The position numbers and the translations under genes were made by a program. 64,000 bases of DNA from an uncultured Actinomycetes bacterium (lineage in GTDB: Bacteria > Actinomycetota > Acidimicrobiia > Acidimicrobiales > RAAP-2). Each line of letters opens with the position of its first letter. The stretch's first letter is position 1. The stretch is from NCBI GenBank assembly GCA_903871335.1, contig CAIQGE010000010.1:1-64000 (forward strand), written 5' to 3'. Below are positions 33,509 to 42,398 of this stretch, piece by piece. The notes beneath the pieces were generated by a model. It saw nothing but the letters and a program-made list of their open reading frames with translations. It had not been told where the DNA came from and made no database searches.

Positions 33509-34302
33509 GCGAAGCACCCGACGTCTCTCGCCAAAGTCGCGACGCTCTCGTGGACTACGTACGAGCGATCACACCCGCTCGTTTGTTTCTCGATGGCTCG
33601 GCCTCCAGCTACACCACCAGCGATCTTTTGCGACTGCGCGCCGACCACGCGGCCGCGCGCGACGCCGTCGCACAGCCCTTTGCGACCGACGTCGAGTGGT
33701 GGCGTGACGTTGATTCAAAGGATCCACCAGTCCACGTGCGTACTCTCGCCCGCGACCACACCACATACCTCCGGCGTCCGGATCTCGGCCGCCGCATGGA
33801 TGACGACTCGCGCACCCGGCTCGCCGAGCGCTACGCAGGACCTCCGCGCACTCTCTGCGTCGCGGTGGCGGGCGGACTTTCCGCTCAGGCCACCCATTCG
33901 TACGGTCCCGCGCTCCTCGCAGCGATCTCGCAGCACGCGCGACGCCAGACATGGACGCAAGGTCCGCTCGTCGTCATTGACTACGCCCGCGTCGGGTTAC
34001 TCAATGATCTAGGAATAGTGACGCGCGCGTCCGTCGTCGTTCTCTTGATTGGCGAACGCCCGGGGCTCGCCGTAGCGGACAGCCTGTCGGCCTATCTCGC
34101 GTACCGCCCTCGCCCCACGGATACCGACGCACACAGGAACCTGGTTGCCGGAATTCACGAACGAGGCGTGTCGATTGCCGAGGCCGCCGAACGTGTGGCC
34201 GATCTGATCAGCGGCATGCTGAGCGCGCAGCGAAGCGGCGTGGCCCTGAAGGCGCCCGACCGTCACTACGACCGGGTCCTTCCTCCCTCGGATCTCGGCT
34301 AA
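33505..34302 (+). CDS. eutC: Ethanolamine ammonia-lyase small subunit
   Basis: A 265-aa subunit that helps bind adenosylcobalamin and completes the EutB6C6 complex. The GTG at 33505 overlaps the eutB stop; a longer upstream frame (33433) adds 24 Arg/Ser-rich residues and is rejected. Family blocks are YVRAITPARLFLDGSASSYT, LRLRADHAAARDAV, LCVAVAGGLSAQATHSYGPA, VIDYARVGLLNDLG and VVVLLIGERPGLAVADSLSA. Expressed with eutB by overlapping translation. It supports use of ethanolamine as carbon or nitrogen source. Confidence 0.94.
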   Translation: MSEAPDVSRQSRDALVDYVRAITPARLFLDGSASSYTTSDLLRLRADHAAARDAVAQPFATDVEWWRDVDSKDPPVHVRTLARDHTTYLRRPDLGRRMDDDSRTRLAERYAGPPRTLCVAVAGGLSAQATHSYGPALLAAISQHARRQTWTQGPLVVIDYARVGLLNDLGIVTRASVVVLLIGERPGLAVADSLSAYLAYRPRPTDTDAHRNLVAGIHERGVSIAEAAERVADLISGMLSAQRSGVALKAPDRHYDRVLPPSDLG

Positions 34303-34346
34303 CGTCGTTTTCAGAGGTCCTGATATGACCGCCAGGGAGGAATCCA

Positions 34347-34712
34347 ATGACTGACACACCCCGATACAACCAGGGCGGACCAGCCGACTTTCCCATCACG
34401 ACCGCACTCGAGTTCCCCGAGTGGACGATCCAACAGAGCCTCGGCATGGTCTTTGGCGTCGTGGTTCGCTCTATGGGCATGGCCAAGGGCATCACCGCCG
34501 GCTTCAAGGCCATGGCGGGTGGTGAAGTCAAGCAGTACACCCGACTCGTCGAAGACAGTCGCCGACACGCCATGGACCGAATGATCGAGAACGCTCAACT
34601 GTTGGGTGCGACGGGCATCGTGTCGATGCGCTTCGACTCGTCCGAAGTGGGCCAATCGTTGACCGAAATCGTCGCCTACGGCACGGCCGTCATCCTGCAA
34701 CCTAAGGCGTAA
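34347..34712 (+). CDS. YbjQ/UPF0145-type heavy-metal-binding-domain protein
   Basis: A 121-aa cytoplasmic protein of the YbjQ family. The recognisable core is GVVVRSMGMAKGITAGFKAMAGGEVKQYTRLVEDSRRHAMDRMIENAQLLGATGIVSMRFDSSEV, where YbjQ proteins form a pentameric beta-alpha fold with Gly-Gly-Glu and the Arg/Asp helix conserved. GGGAGGAAT gives a strong ribosome binding site before the ATG. A small membrane-protein gene begins directly at its stop. The biological role of the family is not established; metal binding is only a domain name. Confidence 0.85.
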   Translation: MTDTPRYNQGGPADFPITTALEFPEWTIQQSLGMVFGVVVRSMGMAKGITAGFKAMAGGEVKQYTRLVEDSRRHAMDRMIENAQLLGATGIVSMRFDSSEVGQSLTEIVAYGTAVILQPKA

Positions 34713-34940
34713 ATGGTGGTCTTCGTGCTGATATGGGGGGCCGTGGCGCTGGCCGTCATTGGTGCGGGCGTCGCTAGTTTCTTTGTCCGTCGACACGGTG
34801 AGGTTGAGGGGCCTGATGCATCGTGGCGGCGCACCGATGAGGTCTTTAATGATCCCTCCACCAATCGGGTGATGCGCGTATGGCTCGACGATCGGGGTGG
34901 TCGGCACTACGTCCACGAGGATGACAAAAGAGCGGTGTGA
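34713..34940 (+). CDS. Small single-helix membrane protein
   Basis: A 75-aa protein whose ATG follows the YbjQ-type stop codon with no gap, so it is likely translated by reinitiation. Residues 2-25 are one membrane helix (VFVLIWGAVALAVIGAGVASFF); the rest is a charged cytoplasmic tail ending WLDDRGGRHYVHEDD. No family was recognised. Cotranscription with the YbjQ-type gene is the only functional clue. Confidence 0.6.
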   Translation: MVVFVLIWGAVALAVIGAGVASFFVRRHGEVEGPDASWRRTDEVFNDPSTNRVMRVWLDDRGGRHYVHEDDKRAV

Positions 34941-34967
34941 ACCGCGAGCACTCAATGAAATCGACGG

Positions 34968-37900
34968 CTAGCCCTCGGTGACAATGACGTTCGAAATGGC
35001 GTGCACGTCCGACAGTCCGCCCGTCGCGCCGGAAAATCCGAGACGCGACGTCGGCGCGATACTGAGATGAGTTCTCTGCAAGAGCTGCGTTCCGTCCACG
35101 TAGACGGTGATCGACGTGGCCGTCGTGACGACCGTCACACGACTGGCGACCGAGCCGAGCGCAAAGGGCAGTTGCGCGGTCGCTAACCACCGCAACTTCC
35201 CGTTCGCTCCCCCGTTCGAGATTCCGATGAAATTCGCACCGGGCGCACCCGCCTCGGCGTACTCCCCGAAGACCACCGCGTAGATGGGCTGCGTCGCCGG
35301 AGCAAATCCGATTCCCCACCCATTGGACCCAAGGAACGACGCCGACGTCTTGGGACCACCGACAAGAACAGCCATCCCGTCCGCACCCAAGCCGGGTGCG
35401 ACAGTGGGTGTGAAACTGACCGCCGCGTTGGAACTGCGATTGAGTGTGGGCGACCAGAGTGATCCCGCCACGTATTCGACATTCGGCGTCAGAGTGATCG
35501 TCGACGCCTTGATGGACGTCGAGCCATTTTTCTTCCAACCGGTCGCGGACGTGAGCGCCGAGACTTTCCCGGTCGCCGTGCCCGTCAAGGACACACTCTG
35601 AGGGGCACCGCCCAAGGCCGAGATCGTGACTCCCCCGTGGATGACACCTGGTGACGACGGCTGGACATTCAACACCACCGTGGTGCTGGCACCGGGGGCG
35701 ATGGTCTCCGGCAAAGCCGTCAGACCGAAGCTCGCACCGCTGCGCCCATTGGTCACGCCCGCGAGGCTGACGCCACTCCCGGAGGCGGCCGCCGACGACA
35801 TCGTCACCGCCCAGCTGTTGTTGTTCGTGAACGTCACCGGGACCGAGCGATACGAACCGACGGGGACCGAACCGAATGTCGACGGTAACGACGGCGTCAG
35901 TGTCACACTCGGTGCGGGACCGCCCACCGTCGTCCATACGTTGGAGATGAGGTGGTTGTCGTCGCCTTGACCCGTCGACCCACCGAAGCCCACCAACACT
36001 TGCGACGCGAGTTGCGGCGCGAAGTACGTAAAGGGCGTGTACGTGCCGTTGTCTTGTCGGACCAGATTGTTCGTGCCGTTGACGTACACGCTGATCGTGC
36101 CGTTCTTGACGGTGACCGTCACATGGAGTGGATTATCGAGCGCCCCGCCGGTGAAGTCGGGCAAGTTGGTAGTGGCGAGCCAGTTCATGTGACCGCCGCC
36201 TTGCGCGAGTCCATTCGTGATGCCAATAAAGCCGTTAATGCCCGCGCCCACCGGAGCGCCGATCTCGGGGTACTCCGAGATAACCACCGAAATTGCGTCC
36301 AAGCCGTTCACGCCCAAGTTGAACCCGGGGTCACCAATGGCGTTCGGCGACGTATCGGCGGCATTCGCCAAGATCAAGTCGCTCCCGTCGGCGCCGTTCC
36401 CATTGAGCGCGGTGCTGACGTAGGAGACAGAAAGACTGCTACTTGATTGGGGCACCGGCCAGAAGGACGTCCCGACTTGTTGTTCCATCAGTGGCGTCAA
36501 AGAGATCTGATTATCCGACAGCACCGCGGTGCCGTTGGCGGTCCACCCGTTGGACGACGACGGCGCGGGTAGCGCGTGCCCGTCTCCCGAGCCCGTTCCG
36601 GTGAACGACAACGCCACGGTAACTCCCGCGTCCGTCGTCACCGCCAGGGTCTGCTGGAAAATTCCCGCGGCGGAGGGTTGGAACGACACCGGAAAGGACA
36701 ATTCCGTACCCGGCGGAATCTGATCACCCACGGAGGGTGGGGCCTGAAGATTGAAAGCTCCGTGCACCGCGTCAGTGGCGAGGGGGTCCTTCGGGTAGGC
36801 CGTGACAACGTTGGTGATGGTCACCGTGGAGCCACCGGTGTTGGCAATGGTTACCGAGGAGTCCGCGTGATCGCCCACGGTCACGGTGCCGAAGGACAAC
36901 TCGGACGTGGACGTTTCGTGGTTGGGTCCAAAACTTGTCGTGAGGTTCGCCGGAGCTGCTCCGGATCCATTCAGAGAAACACTGACGGATTGACTTGATC
37001 CTCCCGCCGTCGGGTGAGCAACGAAGTTCAGCGACCGTGACGCGAGGCCGGTCGTCGTGGGCGCAAAGGTGGCCCGCACCGTGATGGAGGCGTCGGGTGC
37101 CAGTACCCCTTGCGCCGCGGGGAGACCACTAAGCGCAAAAGGTGATCCGCTCGTCGGAACGGAGTCCCAGGTCAGAGACTGCGCACCAAAATTTGCCAAA
37201 GTAAAGGCTTGTGGGACCGATGTCTTTCCGGTCGTCACGCCATTGAAGTCCACCGTCTTCGTCGAGGCGTAGAGGTAGCCCGTTGGCGACTGCGACGTAC
37301 CGCTGACCGGCAAATCAAACTCGCCGACGTTGCTGAAAACGGCGATGGTCCCGAGCTGACCACCCGGTGGTCCGGTCGTCGCGGGCGCGAAGGTGATCGC
37401 GACCTTCAGCGTGGCCCCCTTCGCCAGGTCGATGCCGTTGGTGGGAATCGGTGTGGCGACGCCATTAATAATGGGCACCGCGGTAAAGGCCGCCGACGTA
37501 TTGACAATCTTGGTGATCGTGATGGGCGTCGTCGTCACGCCCACCGCGGAGAGCGTCGTCGTCAGTGATGACGCGTGTCCCTGGATGGTCGCGGGAAAGT
37601 TAACCGGGGTCGCGTCGACGAGCGCGGGGGCGTGCAAGACGCCGAACCCGTAGACCGTGCCCGTCTTGGTGGCAACGAAAACCTTGTTGCTCCAGACGCC
37701 GGGCGGCGTGAACTTATTCGCCTGTCCAATGGACCATTGGCCAAGAAGTGTCAACCACTTCCCGTTCGGCACGGCGTTATAGGCCTGCAGGGTCGCGCCA
37801 TTACCGGTGAGATCAAGCGTGCGAATGATCCATACGACGCCACTGCCGACGGTTAATCCGTTTGACGTCACTACCGGACTCGACGTCCCGAAACTAAATT

Positions 37901-39383
37901 GCGCGGACGAAGGCTGACCATTCAGGAGCGTGATCGGGCCCGCCGTGGCGACTTGACTCATGACGGGCTGCGGACTGGTTCTCCCGGTGCTGTCGACGCG
38001 GTAGGCGTAGAAGTTTCCTTGTCCCGCATTGCCGAGTGACGCCGCGCCACCGTACGCGGTGGGCAGATAGATGTAGCCACCCGTCGCGGTGGGCAGCACC
38101 GCGGGCGTTGCCCACGTGCCACCGAATTGACCCAGTTTCCCAACCACCGCGTCGCCATTGCCGACACCTTGTTTGTATCCGCCCAACGCGTCGGCGTTGA
38201 GCAGATACACGTAACCCGACTTTCCGTCTTGGAAGACGGGATGCGGGACCGCCGTCGTACCGAATTGACTCGGCAGCACCACGGGAGATCCGGACCCGAA
38301 GTCGAGATCGTCAGTCGTGAGCAACTTCGCGTTGTACGGCATAAAGAAGTCCACCGGTTGCAACGCCGCCGGGTTCGCTGCACTGAGAAGAATCACTGAT
38401 TCGGGGAGCGAGCCGTTCTTATTGATCCAAGCAGACGCGGTCGTGGGTTGATTGGGACCATCGCCCCCGTTGCCGGTCGTGACCAGGATGTCGCCGTTGT
38501 ACGCGGACAGACCACCCCCGGACTGCCAGATACCGGAATTGCCCTCCGCATCGTCGACGGTGACGGGACTCCAAATGGTCTGGAGTGCACCTGCCGTCGA
38601 GACACCCGCGATGAACCCGGTATAGGGATCCTGGTCACAGTGCGCGCCAAAGGCTATGTACACACTGTTGTGCAAGAGAAGTAGACCCGGCCGTTGAATG
38701 ACGTTGTACGCAGTAAAGAGTCCCGACGCGCCCGCGTTGTTTTGCGCCTGACCCTGAATTTCGACCGGAAAATTGGCTCGTTCGCTGCCGTCCAAAGGAT
38801 TAACCGCATGCAGGTAGTACTGCGGAGCACCGAGGTCGTCGAGGGCCATCGACACAAAGAACATGGAATTCGTGGTGGGGTCAAATGTCGGTGTCGAAGT
38901 GATGCCCACGAACGGCGCGAGGTCGGGACAGGCCCAGGTGGTGGCCTCGTAATACGGCGTTCCGACCGACCTCGACCACTCGATCGCCCCGGTTGATGGA
39001 TTCAGCCCGTATACATTGTCCTGCTCGGTCGCGACGATCAAGACACCGTCGGCGACAAGGGGCTGGGCGTAGACCTGACCCACCACGGCGGGTTGCTTCC
39101 AGATTTGACCAAACTGCGACGAATCGGCGACGGTGGCGGGTGAAAGCTGCGACTGATCTCCGTACCAACCATCACGACTATCAGATCCGTGATTCGTGGG
39201 CGTCGTCGCGCCGGTAGAAGTTCCGGTGTCGTGGGATCGAACGATCGTACTGACCCGAGGGTGGCCACTCGCCGCTTGCGCAGACGTGGCGGCCAGCGAG
39301 AACGCGGTCAGCACTCCGAACGCCACGAGGCCGCGTGTCAGCGTGCGAGCACGGCCTATAGCCCCGCGTCGACTTGATCTCAT
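34968..39383 (-). CDS. Giant exported protein: PQQ-type propeller, ASH domains and two lectin-like modules
   Basis: A 1471-aa secreted protein. A signal peptide ends near residue 38 (SLAATSAQA). Residues about 70-600 resemble a PQQ-type beta-propeller with blades such as AQPLVADGVLIVATEQDNVYGLN and IGQANKFTPPGVWSNKVFVATKTGTVYGF. Three ASH/choice-of-anchor-D Ig-like domains (about 600-935) follow, then an L-type lectin-like module (about 940-1155), a fourth ASH domain and a second lectin-like module to the end. Both lectin modules finish with a LGF-GATG or VGFGGSTG turn and a HLISN/HAISN strand. ATG at 39383 is chosen; an ATG 21 nt upstream is possible. No anchor motif is seen. Carbohydrate or surface binding is inferred. 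Confidence 0.78.
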   Translation of the reverse strand: MRSSRRGAIGRARTLTRGLVAFGVLTAFSLAATSAQAASGHPRVSTIVRSHDTGTSTGATTPTNHGSDSRDGWYGDQSQLSPATVADSSQFGQIWKQPAVVGQVYAQPLVADGVLIVATEQDNVYGLNPSTGAIEWSRSVGTPYYEATTWACPDLAPFVGITSTPTFDPTTNSMFFVSMALDDLGAPQYYLHAVNPLDGSERANFPVEIQGQAQNNAGASGLFTAYNVIQRPGLLLLHNSVYIAFGAHCDQDPYTGFIAGVSTAGALQTIWSPVTVDDAEGNSGIWQSGGGLSAYNGDILVTTGNGGDGPNQPTTASAWINKNGSLPESVILLSAANPAALQPVDFFMPYNAKLLTTDDLDFGSGSPVVLPSQFGTTAVPHPVFQDGKSGYVYLLNADALGGYKQGVGNGDAVVGKLGQFGGTWATPAVLPTATGGYIYLPTAYGGAASLGNAGQGNFYAYRVDSTGRTSPQPVMSQVATAGPITLLNGQPSSAQFSFGTSSPVVTSNGLTVGSGVVWIIRTLDLTGNGATLQAYNAVPNGKWLTLLGQWSIGQANKFTPPGVWSNKVFVATKTGTVYGFGVLHAPALVDATPVNFPATIQGHASSLTTTLSAVGVTTTPITITKIVNTSAAFTAVPIINGVATPIPTNGIDLAKGATLKVAITFAPATTGPPGGQLGTIAVFSNVGEFDLPVSGTSQSPTGYLYASTKTVDFNGVTTGKTSVPQAFTLANFGAQSLTWDSVPTSGSPFALSGLPAAQGVLAPDASITVRATFAPTTTGLASRSLNFVAHPTAGGSSQSVSVSLNGSGAAPANLTTSFGPNHETSTSELSFGTVTVGDHADSSVTIANTGGSTVTITNVVTAYPKDPLATDAVHGAFNLQAPPSVGDQIPPGTELSFPVSFQPSAAGIFQQTLAVTTDAGVTVALSFTGTGSGDGHALPAPSSSNGWTANGTAVLSDNQISLTPLMEQQVGTSFWPVPQSSSSLSVSYVSTALNGNGADGSDLILANAADTSPNAIGDPGFNLGVNGLDAISVVISEYPEIGAPVGAGINGFIGITNGLAQGGGHMNWLATTNLPDFTGGALDNPLHVTVTVKNGTISVYVNGTNNLVRQDNGTYTPFTYFAPQLASQVLVGFGGSTGQGDDNHLISNVWTTVGGPAPSVTLTPSLPSTFGSVPVGSYRSVPVTFTNNNSWAVTMSSAAASGSGVSLAGVTNGRSGASFGLTALPETIAPGASTTVVLNVQPSSPGVIHGGVTISALGGAPQSVSLTGTATGKVSALTSATGWKKNGSTSIKASTITLTPNVEYVAGSLWSPTLNRSSNAAVSFTPTVAPGLGADGMAVLVGGPKTSASFLGSNGWGIGFAPATQPIYAVVFGEYAEAGAPGANFIGISNGGANGKLRWLATAQLPFALGSVASRVTVVTTATSITVYVDGTQLLQRTHLSIAPTSRLGFSGATGGLSDVHAISNVIVTEG

Positions 39384-39493
39384 GGGACCACTACCTCTCC
39401 GCATACCAGCGACATGATGCTAGAGACACAACGAGCGCCACGGTGATCACGTCGAAGGATTTCTCATGCTCGCCCCTGAAGGGCCATTTCATC

Positions 39494-39523
39494 GAAGATC
39501 ACGGGAGATTTTCCGTGATCTTC
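39494..39523. terminator. Hairpin between the giant secreted protein start and the aldo/keto reductase end
   Basis: GAAGATCACGG (39494-39504) and CCGTGATCTTC (39513-39523) form an 11-bp perfect stem with an 8-nt loop, 6 nt past the aldo/keto reductase stop. It probably terminates that gene. No U-run follows on the minus strand. Confidence 0.55.
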
Positions 39524-39528
39524 CGTCT

Positions 39529-40560
39529 TTAGAGAGCGTGACGACGCCGACGACGTGGCGTGGTGAGGGAGGGAGGCGTCCAACCCGCGTCCTCGTTGTT
39601 GACGTTCGTGCCCGGAGGGACAATGGCGTCAATGGCGTCCATGATCTCTCGCGTCAATCGCACGTCACTCGCGCCGAGCTGCGATTCCAATTGGTCCATG
39701 GTGCGCGGACCAATGATGGCCGAACTCACGGCGGGGTGTTCCAGGACGAAGGCGATGGCCATGTCAATCAAGGTCAACGAGTTTTCGGCGGCCAGCGCCG
39801 CCAATTTGGTGACGGCCTCCAACTTCACTTGGTTCGCCGGTAATGACAGGTCGTAACGCCCCGGGATACGAGCGGCCCGACGACTGGTGTTGTCCTGACC
39901 CACGCCAAAGCGCCCCGAGAGCCAGCCACCCGCCAAGGGACTCCACGGCAGCACACCCATTCCGTATTGTTGCGCCACCGGCAACACGTCGCGCTCGATA
40001 CCGCGAACCAGCATGGAATAGGGAGGTTGTTCGGTCATAAAGCGCTCGCGGCCACGTCGCTGCGCCACCCATTGAGCTTCGACGATTTGGTGGGCCGGGA
40101 AGGTGGACGAACCAAAGTTGCGAATCTTTCCTGCGTGCACCAAGTCACTCAGCGCACCGAGTGTCTCGTCAATGTCGACGGATTCGTCGGGACGATGGAT
40201 TTGATAGAGATCGATGTAGTCGGTGCCCAGTCGTCGCAGGGAGTTCTCGCACTCGGCCATGATCCATCGACGCGAATTTCCTTGCGCGTTGGGATCGTCA
40301 CCCATGGTTCCGTGCACCTTGGTTGCGAGGACCACTCGCGAACGATCAATCGAGGCGAGAGCCTTGCCGACGATCACTTCCGACTCACCCGCCGAATAAA
40401 CGTCCGCCGTGTCAATGAAATTGATCCCCGCGTCGAGTGCGCGGTGAATGATGCGCACGCTGTCGTCGTGGTCGGGATTACCCCACGCCCCAAACATCAT
40501 GGCGCCGAGACAGAGCGGACTGACTTTGATTCCGGTGGTACCCAAGCTGTGGTAGTTCAT
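39529..40560 (-). CDS. Aldo/keto reductase
   Basis: A 343-aa NADPH-dependent TIM-barrel reductase. The start MNYHSLGTTGIKVSPLCLGAMMFG and INFIDTADVYSAGESE give the catalytic Asp and Tyr; the Lys lies in VLATKVHG and the His in IDLYQIHRPDESVDID, completing the tetrad. LLPWSPLAGGWLSGRFG-type loops (here VLPWSPLAGG) place it in the YajO/YeaE-like group. AAGG 7 nt upstream supports the start. It ends in an Arg-rich tail RRRRRHAL. The substrate is unknown; small aldehydes or sugars are possible. Confidence 0.9.
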   Translation of the reverse strand: MNYHSLGTTGIKVSPLCLGAMMFGAWGNPDHDDSVRIIHRALDAGINFIDTADVYSAGESEVIVGKALASIDRSRVVLATKVHGTMGDDPNAQGNSRRWIMAECENSLRRLGTDYIDLYQIHRPDESVDIDETLGALSDLVHAGKIRNFGSSTFPAHQIVEAQWVAQRRGRERFMTEQPPYSMLVRGIERDVLPVAQQYGMGVLPWSPLAGGWLSGRFGVGQDNTSRRAARIPGRYDLSLPANQVKLEAVTKLAALAAENSLTLIDMAIAFVLEHPAVSSAIIGPRTMDQLESQLGASDVRLTREIMDAIDAIVPPGTNVNNEDAGWTPPSLTTPRRRRRHAL

Positions 40561-40708
40561 GTGGCGACCTTACCGAGAACGCGCCGCCACCGCGCGACGA
40601 CGCGAACGTGTGTCCATTGACACGATCTTGCAATGAATCTCTCGCCTCCTGATCCCGTGCGCTCCGCTACGTTCCTTGTTGTCCAGTGTGAAGCGCGAGG
40701 AAAACGTC

Positions 40709-42346
40709 ATGTCCGTCACCGTGTACCGATCGAACACCATCATCACGCTCGACCCCGCGTGTCCAACCGCGACGGCGATCGCGGTGCGTGATGGACGAAT
40801 TCTTCACGTGGGTGACGCGAGGGATGTGCTCGACCTCGTCCGCGAGATACCTCACGTGATCAACGACGACTATCTCGATGACGTCATCGTGCCGGGTTTC
40901 ATCGAAGCGCACGGACACCTCTTTGGCGACGGTGCCCTGTGCCATTATGCGTGGCTCGGTTTCGATGATCGTCGACGGGCTGACGGGCGCACGGCCCAGG
41001 GGTGTCAGTACGTGAGCGAGGTCATCGATCGACTGCGCGAGGAGGTGGCGCAGCACGAGGGTGACGACCCCGTCTTTGGCTTTGGTTTCGATCCCGTCTT
41101 TCACGATGGCCGGACCCTCACCCGTCACGATCTCGACGCCGTCAGCGCTGATGTACCGGTCCTGGTCATGAACGCCAGTGGGCACATCGCTTACGCCAAC
41201 AGCGCGCACCTCGCACGCCAGGACATCACCAGCGCCACCACTGACCCCGGCGTCATCAAAGATGCCTCCGGAGAGCCCGTTGGCGAATTTCACGAAACCG
41301 CCCTGGCCTTGGTGCTCGCGAATACCAAAATTCTCGGTCAGAACGCGGAGCGCGCGGTACGCGACGGTGCGTCTCTCGCTCGTCAGGCGGGGTGCACCAC
41401 TGCATCAGATCTAGCTCTGTTCGCGGCCGGGCCGGCTTTTGAGACCTATCGCAACGTTGCTAACGGTGAGGATTTTCCTGTGCGGGTGGTGTATTCCCCG
41501 CACATCGGCGACATGTCGCGCGTCTTTTCCTCCGATGACCTCCTCGCTCACGTCACGAGGTTGCGGGAAGAGTCCACGGACCGATTTTTCTGCGGACCGT
41601 TGAAATGGACAGCCGACGGTTCTATCCAGGGCTTCACCGCCGCTCTGCGCTGGCCCGGATATTGCGGCGACAGTGATCATGCGTACTTGATCCTGGACGC
41701 CGACACTCTCATCGAACAAGTCACCCCGTACCACCGAGCGGGATTCCAGGCGGCCATCCACACCAATGGTGACGAGGCGACGGAGCAAGCGCTGCGCGCG
41801 ATCGAGCACATCCTCACCGAACATGCGCGACCCGATCATCGCCATCGTCTCGAGCACTGCCAAATGGCCTCGCGGTCCATGTTCGACAAGATGGCGCGCC
41901 TGGGTGTGGGTGCCAATCTGTTCGCGAACCACATCTACTACTGGGGTGACATCCACCGAACGCGCACAATGGGTGCGGATCGAGCGCGTCGAATGGATGC
42001 CGCCGCGACCGCGCTCGCCGCGGGCGTCGTGATATCTCTTCACTCTGATCATCCCGTCACGCCGGTCGACCCACTGTTCTCCATGTGGTGCGCGGTCAAC
42101 CGCGTGACGCGCAGCGGCCACGTCCTCGGCCCGCATGATCGGATCACCGCCGCGGAGGCCCTACAAGCTGTCACCTTGGGATCGGCCTACCTCATTCACC
42201 GAGACGACGAGCTCGGCTCCCTCGAGGTGGGTAAATGGGCAGACTTCACGGTCCTGGGGGACAATCCACTCACCGTTGATCCGATGACGTTGAAGGACAT
42301 TCCCGTCAGGGGCACGGTCGTCGCGGGGCGAAGAACCTCAGAGTAA
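40709..42346 (+). CDS. Amidohydrolase, YtcJ/AidH (Amidohydro_3) family
   Basis: A 545-aa metal-dependent hydrolase. The N-terminal beta-sandwich VYRSNTIITLDPACPTATAI is followed by the metal-site HxH motif, here VIVPGFIEAHGHLFGDG, with later ligands in AIHTNGDEATEQ, RLEHCQMAS and ISLHSDHPV. The C-terminal ADFTVLGDNPLTVDPMTLKD closes the sandwich. The ATG at 40709 has GAGG 9 nt upstream; an in-frame start 33 nt earlier (40676) is less likely. A bidirectional hairpin follows the stop. YtcJ-type enzymes act on amides or esters; the substrate is not predictable. Confidence 0.9.
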   Translation: MSVTVYRSNTIITLDPACPTATAIAVRDGRILHVGDARDVLDLVREIPHVINDDYLDDVIVPGFIEAHGHLFGDGALCHYAWLGFDDRRRADGRTAQGCQYVSEVIDRLREEVAQHEGDDPVFGFGFDPVFHDGRTLTRHDLDAVSADVPVLVMNASGHIAYANSAHLARQDITSATTDPGVIKDASGEPVGEFHETALALVLANTKILGQNAERAVRDGASLARQAGCTTASDLALFAAGPAFETYRNVANGEDFPVRVVYSPHIGDMSRVFSSDDLLAHVTRLREESTDRFFCGPLKWTADGSIQGFTAALRWPGYCGDSDHAYLILDADTLIEQVTPYHRAGFQAAIHTNGDEATEQALRAIEHILTEHARPDHRHRLEHCQMASRSMFDKMARLGVGANLFANHIYYWGDIHRTRTMGADRARRMDAAATALAAGVVISLHSDHPVTPVDPLFSMWCAVNRVTRSGHVLGPHDRITAAEALQAVTLGSAYLIHRDDELGSLEVGKWADFTVLGDNPLTVDPMTLKDIPVRGTVVAGRRTSE

Positions 42347-42348
42347 GA

Positions 42349-42388
42349 CGACGACCTCGCAGGGATGAAGAACACTGCGAGGTCGTCG
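42349..42388. terminator. Bidirectional terminator between convergent genes
   Basis: CGACGACCTCGCAG (42349-42362) pairs perfectly with CTGCGAGGTCGTCG (42375-42388) around a 12-nt loop, between the amidohydrolase stop and the stop of the repeat protein at 42399. Confidence 0.8.
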
Positions 42389-42398
42389 AAAGACGTCT

